From Bacillota bacterium (GTDB lineage: Bacteria > Bacillota > Clostridia > Lachnospirales > Lachnospiraceae), in the NCBI GenBank assembly GCA_023399055.1, contig JAEWQV010000002.1, positions 321,289 through 385,288 of the forward strand: a stretch of DNA of 64,000 nucleotides. Direction: 5' to 3'. The notes under the pieces are model-generated. The model was not told where the DNA came from, searched no databases, and saw only the letters and a list, made by a program, of their open reading frames with translations. A program made the translations under genes and the position numbers. Shown here piece by piece: positions 1-8,315 of the stretch (position 1 is its first letter; each line of letters begins with the position of its first letter).

Positions 1-2
1 AG

Positions 3-737
3 GGTAGCGTAAATATTTCCTTATTTGGTAAAGTTAGTTTATATTTTGGTGAGGATAATAAAAGCTTGCGATTTATGACTGTAAAAGTGGTTGAGGTTTT
101 TTGCTATATGCTACTTAACAAGAATAATGAAATATCAAAATGGAAGCTCATAGATGATATTTGGCCGAGCAAGGATGTAAATAAAGGTGACATTAATATG
201 CGAAGTACAATTAGCCGTCTTAATAAGAATTTTCGGGATAACGAGTTAAAGATTTTATTAAAGTCCACTAGAAATGGCTATCAGCTGGAATGCTTTGAGG
301 ATTTAGAGGTGGATGCCTTTTTATTAGAGAAGATAGCAGATACTAACTATATTATTTCTGAGGATAATTTGTTGAGCTTTGAAATGATACTTTTAAAATA
401 TAATGACATGTTCTTAGAGGATTTTGATAATACCTGGTGCGAAGTGTATCGAACACTTTATCATAGATATTATAAAATAGCAGCACATAAACTGGTGGAT
501 TATTATCAAAAAGGGAATCAGGATCCCCTTCGATTATTGAATATATTGGAATGGCTAATTAAATTTGAACCTTATGATGACGAAATGAGAGCAATGATAC
601 TTAAATTATATTACAATTGCTATGGTAAAACTAAGGCGATGGAATATTATCAGTTATACACCAAACTCCTAAAGGATGACTTAGATACACAACCTACAAA
701 AAAAGTAAGTGCTTTTTATCAAACCTATTTACGTTAG
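3..737 (+). CDS. SARP/BTAD-type transcriptional activator, 3' part only
   Basis: The reading frame is open to the left edge of the window, so this is the C-terminal part of a larger protein; the TTG at 66 is not a credible start because the frame upstream continues with residues (VNISLFGKVSLYFG) typical of the first strands of this domain. An OmpR-like winged helix (WKLIDDIWP, then RSTISRLNKNF) is followed by an all-helical bacterial transcriptional activator domain ending near the stop. Proteins of this family (SARP, or response regulators with a BTAD) bind direct repeats upstream of their targets. The next gene has such a repeat in its promoter. The N-terminus, which could be a receiver or sensor domain, is outside the window. 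Domain assignment is by eye. Confidence 0.75.
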   Translation, partial: GSVNISLFGKVSLYFGEDNKSLRFMTVKVVEVFCYMLLNKNNEISKWKLIDDIWPSKDVNKGDINMRSTISRLNKNFRDNELKILLKSTRNGYQLECFEDLEVDAFLLEKIADTNYIISEDNLLSFEMILLKYNDMFLEDFDNTWCEVYRTLYHRYYKIAAHKLVDYYQKGNQDPLRLLNILEWLIKFEPYDDEMRAMILKLYYNCYGKTKAMEYYQLYTKLLKDDLDTQPTKKVSAFYQTYLR

Positions 738-824
738 GGAGAAAGGACTTGGGTATATATTATTCCGGATTTTAAAATTATATTTACGATATGAGTTTCT
801 ACTAATTATGACAAAATAACCTAG

Positions 825-860
825 TTTGCAACAAATTTGCAACAGTAAGTTTGATAAAAT
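825..860 (+). promoter_or_regulatory. Direct-repeat activator site and promoter of the surface-protein gene
   Basis: TTTGCAACA occurs at 825-833 and again at 836-844, a period of exactly 11 bp, one helical turn. A -10-like TAAAAT follows at 855-860 and no good -35 is present, as expected for an activator-dependent promoter. SARP-type activators are known to bind 11-bp-phased direct repeats overlapping the -35 region. The link to the upstream activator gene is inference. Confidence 0.45.
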
Positions 861-894
861 CCTCTGGTAAAGACTTATAATTTAAGGAGGGTAT

Positions 895-3800
895 ATGAAA
901 ACATTACTGAAAAAATCTATGGTTTATTTCCTGTCCTTATCACTACTAATTGGTCTGGCATCATTTCCAGGGATTACAGCGAAAGCAAACGATGATGTAA
1001 TTATCAATTACAATGATGATAATGGTGAGGTTGTACCACAACCTAGTAGCACAAATGGTGAAATTATAAATAATATATCTACTCAAGATATAGACGAGAT
1101 AGATATTCTAGTGCAAACGATTGAAGGTACTCAAGCTATCAGTGGTAATTTTATAGCGATACCAGATAAGGCGGCCAATACAGTAACAGTAACTGGGGAT
1201 GTTGAGGTAGCGGACGGTCTCTTTTTGGATGTACCAGAAAATGTAAAATTAATATGGAAAGCTGGCTTAAGAGCAAGTACTCCAGTTGATTTTTTACTTC
1301 ATTTGGATGGCTTGGGATCCTTTGAACTAGCAGAAGGAGGAGCTATTGAATTGTCAGATTCAAGTGCACAATCCTGTGTCGTATCGGGTGAAGGTTTTTC
1401 TGATCTTATTATTGATGGTGGATATATTCAAACTCTATACGGGACTGCAATAAAAACATTTGGTAATATGACTAGTGTTTATGTTAGAAGCGGGTCTGTA
1501 TATTGTGGTCAAGGAATGGCAATTCAGACCTATTATCCATTATCAAATGTAGTTATTACCGGTGGTGAAGTTGTAACTGCAGTGACGGGAACAGCTATAG
1601 CATCAGCTGGTGACACGCTTGTTAACGGAGGAATTGTTCGATGCAATTATGGTCCTGCAATTACGGCAATGGGAAATGTAATAGTTGATGGTACCGGTGT
1701 GGTAATGGCAAAAATATTACCTGCAATTTATATTATGGGAAATCCTGATGCTGTAGTGCGATTGAATGATGGAGTTATATATACACATTATTTACCGATT
1801 GAAGGATTTGAAAGTCCAATAAGTAACCAAGGTAGTGAAGATGGAATAGAATATGGTCAAGGATCCATAGTTATGTGGGATCCAACCAGTGGTAAGACGA
1901 CATATGAAGCTGGAAGTACAGAAGATATAATGGTTCAAACAGAAAATGCAACAGCTAAGTGGGGGAAATTAGACAAAACTGCGGGTATATTTGTAAAGAA
2001 TAAAAATACATATTTTATTTCAGAATTAGTGATAGTTGAAGGTGAAATAGAAGAACCTGCTTATGTTACAGATATATCTATTAAAACAAAACCAGTTAAG
2101 ACAACCTACAACATTGGAGAAGCATTGGACCTTACTGGTTTGGTGGCTACACTCCAATTTTCTGATGGGCAAACAAAAGAAGTACCTTATAGTGATTTTG
2201 AAGATAATAATATTACTACCAATCCTGTTAATGGTAGAATTATAGAATCCAGAGAGATGGATGTAGTTATTCTTAAGCATCAAATAGAGGATCAATGGGT
2301 TATAGTATATTTGGAATTAAAAATAAATAGGAATAATGATAATCCGACAACACCAACAACACCAACCACGCCTACAACACCTACACCAACACCATCTGAA
2401 ACAGAACAGATCGTTGTTGATGTAAAACAAGGCAATACAGATGGTGTTGCTGCACAAATTACAATTGAAAGAACTACTGACAAAGACGGTGAAAAATCGG
2501 ATAAGGTTACTTACTCGAATGAAAAAGCAGCAGAGACTGTTCAAAAGTTAAAAGAGCTTGGCAGTGATACAGCAAGAATTGTAATTCCTAATTCAAATGT
2601 TGAGATAACAGAGACAAAAGTGGAGATTCCTTCAGCATCTTTAGATACCTTAGCAGAGGGTAAGATTAATCTTCAAATTGATACCAATGAAGCTAAAATT
2701 GCTTTGTCAAAAGAGAGTGTTAAGGATGTCAGTACATTGTTAACTGAGGATCTTTATTTCCGCCTCGTACCTGTTAAGGATGAAGCAGAGAAAAATGCTG
2801 TATCTGAACAAGCAAAGTTAAATGCTGTATTAGTAAGTAACAATAAAAATGCAACAGCATCAATTGTTGGTAATCCGATTACAATCGAAACCAATATGCC
2901 ATCCGCTGATACGGAGATAGTTCTACCTTTGAGAGGTATTGTTCTTCCTACAGATACAACAGAGAGAGAAGCATTATTAAAACAATTAGCAGTTTACATC
3001 GAGCATTCTGACGGAGATAAAGAACTGGTTCAAGGAAAATTAGTAGAATATAAGGAAGGGGAATACGGACTGAGTTTCCACATTACAAAGTTCAGTACCT
3101 TTACCATTGTTAAAACAAATGCATTCCTTAAGTCATCGGAAAAGTCAATTTCAAAAATTACTGCACCAACAAATGCTGTAGTTAAGGGAAGTAATATTTC
3201 TGCTACAGTTACGAATGATATCAGTAGCCTAACTGTAAAAACTACAGTAAGTGAGAATGCGGCTTGGAAGCTTTATCTTGATAAAGAACATAAAAAGGAA
3301 GTTTCAAACGCTGAGCTGAATCTAAAGACCGGTATTAATACCAGCTATCTTGTCGTAACTGCACAGGATGGAACAACAAAAGTTTATACTTTATCAATTA
3401 CAAGAGCTGCATCATCCAAAGCGGAGGTTACCAAGATAAGTGCACCGAAAGATGCATATATCAAAGGAACCAATATTACTGCTACAGTGGTAAATGAAAC
3501 AAATAGTATTACAATTAAAGCAAATGTGAGCGATAATGCATCCTGGAAATTATACTTAGATAAAGACCTTAAAAAGGAAGTTATAAACAAAAAAATTAGT
3601 CTGAAAATTGGAACAAATATAAGTTACATAAAAGTTATAGCCCAGGATAAGACTACAAAGGTATATAAAGTTACAATTACAAGAAGTAAATCTGTAAATG
3701 CAGATATTTCTAAGGTAATTATTCCGAAGAAAGCAGTGATAGAAGATAGAATCATAACTTCTATTGTATCGAATGAAACAAGCACGGTTACTGTTGATGT

Positions 3801-4197
3801 AAAGATTGAAAAAAATGCAACCTTAAAACTTTATAGTGACAGTGCGCTAAAGAAAAAACTTTCAAGCAAAAAACTTACCTTAAAAGAAGGATTGAATACA
3901 GTTTATCTTGTAGTGACTGCAGAGGACAAGAAATCAAGCAAGGTATATACTTTACAGATCACCCGTAAAGAACAAGTATATAAGAGTCATGTTCGTCTTG
4001 GTTTAATTGGTAGTAAAAACTATGCAAATACGGTAGCGAGCATATTTATGAAAGATTATCCAACTGCGAATGTTGAAGTTAAAGAATCCGGTAAGTACTA
4101 CCTTGTAACAATGGACTTTGTGGATAAAGCAGCTGCAAAAAAAGCTTGTGTGGATATGATTCGTCGCCAGTACATTGTTAATTATTATTTTGAATAA
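895..4197 (+). CDS. Secreted multidomain surface protein with Ig/cadherin-like repeats
   Basis: The 1,100-residue protein starts with a signal peptide ending near AKA (about residue 31), and GGAGGG lies 5 bases before the ATG. Residues about 60-390 are beta-helix-like, resembling carbohydrate-binding or polysaccharide-lyase-like right-handed helices. A bacterial Ig-like domain follows (YNIGEALDLTGL, about 400-475), then a Thr-Pro linker (about 483-500). Three repeats of about 90 residues from 749 share W/LKLYLD and YTL-ITR motifs and look like cadherin-like beta-sandwich domains. The last 70 residues (HVRLGLIGSKNYAN) resemble a SPOR-type fold. No anchor motif is visible. A role at the cell surface is inferred; no enzyme activity is recognised. 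It stands alone before a terminator. Confidence 0.7.
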   Translation: MKTLLKKSMVYFLSLSLLIGLASFPGITAKANDDVIINYNDDNGEVVPQPSSTNGEIINNISTQDIDEIDILVQTIEGTQAISGNFIAIPDKAANTVTVTGDVEVADGLFLDVPENVKLIWKAGLRASTPVDFLLHLDGLGSFELAEGGAIELSDSSAQSCVVSGEGFSDLIIDGGYIQTLYGTAIKTFGNMTSVYVRSGSVYCGQGMAIQTYYPLSNVVITGGEVVTAVTGTAIASAGDTLVNGGIVRCNYGPAITAMGNVIVDGTGVVMAKILPAIYIMGNPDAVVRLNDGVIYTHYLPIEGFESPISNQGSEDGIEYGQGSIVMWDPTSGKTTYEAGSTEDIMVQTENATAKWGKLDKTAGIFVKNKNTYFISELVIVEGEIEEPAYVTDISIKTKPVKTTYNIGEALDLTGLVATLQFSDGQTKEVPYSDFEDNNITTNPVNGRIIESREMDVVILKHQIEDQWVIVYLELKINRNNDNPTTPTTPTTPTTPTPTPSETEQIVVDVKQGNTDGVAAQITIERTTDKDGEKSDKVTYSNEKAAETVQKLKELGSDTARIVIPNSNVEITETKVEIPSASLDTLAEGKINLQIDTNEAKIALSKESVKDVSTLLTEDLYFRLVPVKDEAEKNAVSEQAKLNAVLVSNNKNATASIVGNPITIETNMPSADTEIVLPLRGIVLPTDTTEREALLKQLAVYIEHSDGDKELVQGKLVEYKEGEYGLSFHITKFSTFTIVKTNAFLKSSEKSISKITAPTNAVVKGSNISATVTNDISSLTVKTTVSENAAWKLYLDKEHKKEVSNAELNLKTGINTSYLVVTAQDGTTKVYTLSITRAASSKAEVTKISAPKDAYIKGTNITATVVNETNSITIKANVSDNASWKLYLDKDLKKEVINKKISLKIGTNISYIKVIAQDKTTKVYKVTITRSKSVNADISKVIIPKKAVIEDRIITSIVSNETSTVTVDVKIEKNATLKLYSDSALKKKLSSKKLTLKEGLNTVYLVVTAEDKKSSKVYTLQITRKEQVYKSHVRLGLIGSKNYANTVASIFMKDYPTANVEVKESGKYYLVTMDFVDKAAAKKACVDMIRRQYIVNYYFE

Positions 4198-4220
4198 TAA
4201 AGTTTTAAATAAGATTTTGA

Positions 4221-4253
4221 AAAGGTGTGGTTCCGCAGGAACCCACCTTTTTT
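4221..4253 (+). terminator. Rho-independent terminator after the surface-protein gene
   Basis: A GC-rich hairpin built from GGTGTGGTTCC and GGAACCCACC is followed by a run of six T. It lies 24 bases after the stop codon. Confidence 0.85.
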
Positions 4254-4358
4254 CTATCATTAATAGATTTAATCCTTGCTAGTATAAAAATAACATTCAT
4301 TGATAGGTAAGTGTTGATAATGGTAGACTTACTCTGAAGAAATTTAGATTTTAAAATA

Positions 4359-4387
4359 TTTATAAAACAAGCAATATATGGTATACT
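4359..4387 (+). promoter_or_regulatory. Likely promoter of rnr-smpB
   Basis: An extended -10 (TGG then TATACT at 4382-4387) lies 17 bp from a weaker -35, TTTATA at 4359-4364. It is the only good candidate between the preceding terminator and rnr. Confidence 0.45.
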
Positions 4388-4446
4388 ATTAAAAGAAAAC
4401 TAATAAACTGTTTGTCAGTATGTAAGCCCTAAGATTGGAGATGTTC

Positions 4447-6603
4447 ATGGAAGAAAAGGATAGATTAGAAGAAAGAATAAAAATGCTTGAGGAACTATTT
4501 AAAGATAAAGACTATAAGCCAATGAAGTTTAAGGATATTGTTGGTTTATTACAAGTACCAAGAGCAGCTAAAAATGATTTGAAAAATATATTAGATCAAA
4601 TGATTTCAAAAGGAAGTATAATACTAGATAATCAAGGAAAATACAGAGCTCCCTCTGACAATATGAAGGTTGGTACTTTTTCCGGTACCCAAAGAGGGTT
4701 TGGATTTGTAATTATTGAAGGTGAAGAGGATATCTTTATACCAGGGGAAGCAACGAAAGGGGCTCTTCATGGAGATAAGGTAACTGTTATAATAAGTGAG
4801 GAACAAACTGGCAGAAGAAAAGAAGGTGCAATTGCCAGTATTGTAGAGCGTGGTAAAAGTGAAATTGTTGGTACCTTTGAAAAGAGTAAGAATTTCGGGT
4901 TTGTGGTACCAGATAATCAGAAATTCGCCAAGGATATTTTTATTCCTAAAGAATTCACGAAAGGTGCTGTGAATGGTCATAAGGTAGTTGTTAAAATAAC
5001 GAACTATGGCAGTGTTTCCACAAGCCCAGAAGGTAAGGTTGTAGAAATCCTTGGTCATGTAAATGACCCAGGGGTTGATATTATGTCAGTAATAAAAGCT
5101 TATGATTTACCAGTTGAATTTCCAGAAGAGGTTATGAGATCCCTAAGCAAAGTTCCAGAAGAAATAGATCCGGAGGAATTAGCCAATCGTATGGATATTC
5201 GTGATCTTACAACGGTTACAATCGATGGCGAGGATGCAAAGGATTTAGATGACGCGATTACCTTAACAAAAGAAGGAGATATTTATCATCTGGGCGTTCA
5301 TATTGCAGATGTAACCCATTATGTAAAAGAAGGCACGCCGTTAGACAAAGAAGCTTTAAAGCGTGGTACCAGTGTATATCTTGTTGATCGAGTGATACCT
5401 ATGCTGCCGCATAAATTATCCAATGGGATATGTTCACTTAATCCTGATGTAGAACGTCTGGCTCTTAGTTGTTTTATGGACATTGATTCAAAGGGCACAG
5501 TTATTGGGCATAAAATTGCAGAGACAGTAATTAAATCGGACCGCAGAATGACCTATACCAATGTGGCTAAGATTGTAGAAGAGCGAGATGAAGAAACTTG
5601 TAAGGAATATGAAGGATTAGTCCCTATGTTTTTGCTGATGCAGGAGCTAGCGGATGTCCTTAGGGAAAGAAGACATAAAAGAGGTTCTATTAATTTTGAT
5701 TTTCCAGAGAGTAAGATTATTGTAGATAAAAAAGGCAAACCTTTGGAAATTAAGCCATATGAGCGTAATAAGGCAACAAAGATAATTGAAGAGTTTATGT
5801 TAATAGCCAATGAAACAATAGCAGAAGATTATTTTTGGCAGGAGTTGCCCTTTGTCTATCGTACCCATGATAATCCTGATGACGAGAAAATTAAAAAACT
5901 AGCGATTTTTATTAATAACTTTGGATATAGCATCAAGATAGGTCAGGAGGAAATTCACCCCAAGGAGCTGCAAAAGCTATTAATTAAGGTGGAGGATACA
6001 CCGGAAGAAGCATTAATTAGCAGATTGACACTACGATCAATGAAACAGGCGAAATACACAGTTGCTAATACAGGGCATTTTGGTCTTTCGGCAAAGTATT
6101 ACTGTCATTTTACCTCACCAATCCGCCGTTATCCAGACCTTCAAATTCATCGAATTATCAAAGAAAACCTTAGTGGTAAGCTTAATGAAAAAAGAGTCCA
6201 ACATTATGAGAAAATACTTTTTGAAGTCTCGAATCATTCTAGTCAGACAGAACGCAGAGCGGATGAGTCAGAACGTGAGGTAGAGAAGCTTAAGAAGGTA
6301 GAATATATGATGGCTCACATTGGAGAAACCTTCGAAGGGGTTATATCGGGTATCACCAGTTGGGGTATGTATGTTGAACTGCCTAATACTGTGGAAGGTA
6401 TGATAAGAGTTAGCGATATGAAGGATGATTATTATATCTATGATGAAGAGCATTATCAAATGATTGGTGAGCACACCAAAAAAGTATATAAATTAGGGCA
6501 GAAGGTGATGGTTGAAGTAGTAAATGCTGATAAGGTATTAAGAACCATTGATTTTGCTTTTGTGGAGGCAAAGCCTCCTATGGAAAGGAGTTTTGAAGAA
6601 TAA
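4447..6603 (+). CDS. rnr: Ribonuclease R
   Basis: This 3'-5' exoribonuclease of the RNB family degrades structured RNA and, with tmRNA-SmpB, non-stop mRNA. An N-terminal winged helix is followed by two cold-shock-like domains (GTFSGTQRGFGFV, then GTFEKSKNFGFV), the RNB catalytic domain with the acidic cluster DGEDAKDLDDAI (near residue 263) and a C-terminal S1 domain (GVISGITSWGMYVEL). Length (718 residues) is typical. I prefer the ATG at 4447, with GGAG at 4437-4440 six bases upstream, over the TTG at 4435. Its stop abuts the smpB start, so the two are co-transcribed. Confidence 0.95.
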   Translation: MEEKDRLEERIKMLEELFKDKDYKPMKFKDIVGLLQVPRAAKNDLKNILDQMISKGSIILDNQGKYRAPSDNMKVGTFSGTQRGFGFVIIEGEEDIFIPGEATKGALHGDKVTVIISEEQTGRRKEGAIASIVERGKSEIVGTFEKSKNFGFVVPDNQKFAKDIFIPKEFTKGAVNGHKVVVKITNYGSVSTSPEGKVVEILGHVNDPGVDIMSVIKAYDLPVEFPEEVMRSLSKVPEEIDPEELANRMDIRDLTTVTIDGEDAKDLDDAITLTKEGDIYHLGVHIADVTHYVKEGTPLDKEALKRGTSVYLVDRVIPMLPHKLSNGICSLNPDVERLALSCFMDIDSKGTVIGHKIAETVIKSDRRMTYTNVAKIVEERDEETCKEYEGLVPMFLLMQELADVLRERRHKRGSINFDFPESKIIVDKKGKPLEIKPYERNKATKIIEEFMLIANETIAEDYFWQELPFVYRTHDNPDDEKIKKLAIFINNFGYSIKIGQEEIHPKELQKLLIKVEDTPEEALISRLTLRSMKQAKYTVANTGHFGLSAKYYCHFTSPIRRYPDLQIHRIIKENLSGKLNEKRVQHYEKILFEVSNHSSQTERRADESEREVEKLKKVEYMMAHIGETFEGVISGITSWGMYVELPNTVEGMIRVSDMKDDYYIYDEEHYQMIGEHTKKVYKLGQKVMVEVVNADKVLRTIDFAFVEAKPPMERSFEE

Positions 6604-7068
6604 GTGGGGGAAAATATTAAGTTAGTTGCTAATAATAAAAAGGCATACTTTGATTATTTCATAGAAGATAAGTATGAAGCTGGCATCGCATTGCATGGCA
6701 CGGAAGTAAAATCATTACGTATGGGTAAATGCAGCGTAAAAGAATCATTTTTACGTATTGAGCAAGGAGAAGTGTATATCTACAATATGCACATTAGTCC
6801 ATACGAAAAGGGAAATATCTTTAATAAGGATCCACTCCGTGTAAGAAAGCTATTAATGCATAAGTACGAAATTAATAAAATTCTAGGACAGATTATGCAA
6901 AAAGGATATACCTTAGTTCCCTTGCAAATTTATTTTAAGGGAAGTCTTGTTAAGATGGAGATTGGTCTGGCAAGAGGTAAGAAACTTTATGATAAGCGTG
7001 AAGATATCGCTAAAAAGGATCAGCGAAGAGAAGCAGAAAAAGATTTTAAAGTAAAAAATCTATATTAA
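6604..7068 (+). CDS. smpB: SsrA-binding protein SmpB
   Basis: SmpB binds tmRNA and delivers it to stalled ribosomes for trans-translation. The 154-residue protein has the family signature GIALHGTEVKSLR near residue 27, the HISPYEKGN motif and a basic C-terminal tail (KKLYDKREDIAKKD) that occupies the mRNA channel. It begins with GTG directly after the rnr stop; AAGGAG lies 13 bases upstream, inside rnr, which implies translational coupling. Its partner RNA gene, ssrA, is 12 kb downstream rather than adjacent. Confidence 0.96.
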   Translation: MGENIKLVANNKKAYFDYFIEDKYEAGIALHGTEVKSLRMGKCSVKESFLRIEQGEVYIYNMHISPYEKGNIFNKDPLRVRKLLMHKYEINKILGQIMQKGYTLVPLQIYFKGSLVKMEIGLARGKKLYDKREDIAKKDQRREAEKDFKVKNLY

Positions 7069-7104
7069 AGCCTTCATTAATAAAAATACCATTAAACTTA
7101 TGGC

Positions 7105-7146
7105 AAAAGACTTATTGCTAACATTATAGACAGCAATAAGTCTTTT
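7105..7146. terminator. Bidirectional terminator hairpin between smpB and the convergent gene
   Basis: A perfect 15-bp inverted repeat (AAAAGACTTATTGCT at 7105-7119 and its complement at 7132-7146) has A tracts on one side and T tracts on the other, so it can end transcription from both directions. The flanking genes converge on it. Confidence 0.75.
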
Positions 7147-7204
7147 ATAATGTCTATATATTAAGGATGAGAGTCCTAGTGCCTCTATAAACTAAATGAA
7201 TTAT

Positions 7205-8164
7205 TTAGTGATGAGTATATTCATTAATTACTTTGACATCAGTGTTAATGAAAGCTGGACCGGTGATCAACCCCTTTAAAGCGGCGATTGCTTCAGCAAC
7301 ACCAAGATATCCCATAGTATATACGTTTTCAGTGAGAACAGCCTTTAAATCTCCAGAATTAATAAGAGATTCAATTAAATCATTATGATCAAAGCCAATC
7401 CCTACAATTTCTTTATTGCTATTTCTAATGGCATTACCTATGCCGATTGTGGCATCCGTGTTGGTTCCATAAAGACCGACTAAGTCCGGATATTCTTTTA
7501 TAAAATACTCGGCACCTTTTTGATAATTTCCGTAATGTGAACTTGAATAAACGGTTGGAAGTAGTTCAAACTTGCCATTCTTCTCTATTGTTTCACGAAA
7601 CCCCTTTTCTCTATCGGTAGTAAGCGTATCATCCTCTTTTTGACCTACAATTCCAATTTTACCAGAATGGACGCCTATTGCATTCAATTCATAGAGCATT
7701 GTCTCAGCTGCAGTAATACCTGCATCAAAATGATCTGTTGCTAAAGTTACCACTGCTTCTTCATAAGCAGTGGAGTATAAGTATATGATCTTCACACCAT
7801 GAGCCTTTGCATCTTCTATTACATTTGCAATTTGTACTGCATCATGTGAGGCGACTAAAATTGCATCAGCACCAGAGTCGACTATTTGATTAATCACCTT
7901 AACCAATTCCTCGGCTTTAGCGTCTTCGGGGGACTCCCATTTATATGTCACACCTATAAGATTCGCCATATCAGTAGCGCCCTTATCAATGTCCACCCAT
8001 TTTTTGTTCGTTTTGTCTGTGGTAACAAGATAAACCTGATAATGCTTCATAGTTGATGATAAGGCAACATTATTTTTAAAAGTGCTTTCATACCATATTA
8101 CAAACACTGCGAAGGATACCAGAATTACAAGCACATCTATTATTATTTTACGATTACCCAACAA
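7205..8164 (-). CDS. Membrane-anchored periplasmic-type sugar-binding protein
   Basis: The 319-residue protein has one N-terminal transmembrane segment (about residues 8-24) and a type I periplasmic-binding fold of the ribose/galactose-binding class (GADAILVASHDAVQIANVIEDA and GLYGTNTDATIGIGNAI regions). No lipobox is visible, so it is probably held at the outer face of the membrane by the uncleaved helix. The start is a TTG at 8164 with a weak ribosome binding site; the next TTG is also possible. It diverges from the GH53 galactanase gene. Such lone binding proteins often feed sugar sensing rather than transport, but no histidine kinase or permease lies beside it. Confidence 0.8.
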   Translation of the reverse strand: MLGNRKIIIDVLVILVSFAVFVIWYESTFKNNVALSSTMKHYQVYLVTTDKTNKKWVDIDKGATDMANLIGVTYKWESPEDAKAEELVKVINQIVDSGADAILVASHDAVQIANVIEDAKAHGVKIIYLYSTAYEEAVVTLATDHFDAGITAAETMLYELNAIGVHSGKIGIVGQKEDDTLTTDREKGFRETIEKNGKFELLPTVYSSSHYGNYQKGAEYFIKEYPDLVGLYGTNTDATIGIGNAIRNSNKEIVGIGFDHNDLIESLINSGDLKAVLTENVYTMGYLGVAEAIAALKGLITGPAFINTDVKVINEYTHH

Positions 8165-8229
8165 TGATCATCTCACAATACCTAAAATCTATATCAAAAT
8201 ATATTCTATGTTTTAATTATCTATACCAT

Positions 8230-8258
8230 TTGACATCTGTATTTCAGTATGTTATTGT
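8230..8258 (+). promoter_or_regulatory. Promoter of the secreted galactanase gene
   Basis: TTGACA at 8230-8235 and TATTGT at 8253-8258 are separated by exactly 17 bp. A LacI-type operator begins 14 bases after the -10. Confidence 0.75.
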
Positions 8259-8272
8259 AAAAACATATAAAA

Positions 8273-8288
8273 GCGCAAACGGTTGCGC
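8273..8288. promoter_or_regulatory. LacI-type operator 1
   Basis: GCGCAAACGGTTGCGC is a 16-bp near-perfect palindrome with the central CG usual for LacI/GalR regulators. It lies over the start of the transcript of the galactanase gene. The right half matches operators at 10463, 11616 and 11764, so one regulator, probably the LacI protein encoded nearby, acts on all. Confidence 0.75.
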
Positions 8289-8315
8289 TAGTGGAGCAAT
8301 AGGAGGAGGGGTTTT

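Noticed and set aside
851..881. TTGATA and TATAAT as promoter of the surface-protein gene
   Set aside because: Spacing is 19 bp and transcription would start in or after the ribosome binding site; the TAAAAT at 855 fits better.
2338..2395. Imperfect 9-base ACACCAACA-type repeats as a phase-variation tract
   Set aside because: The repeats are imperfect and encode a Thr-Pro linker, so slippage is unlikely to be selected.
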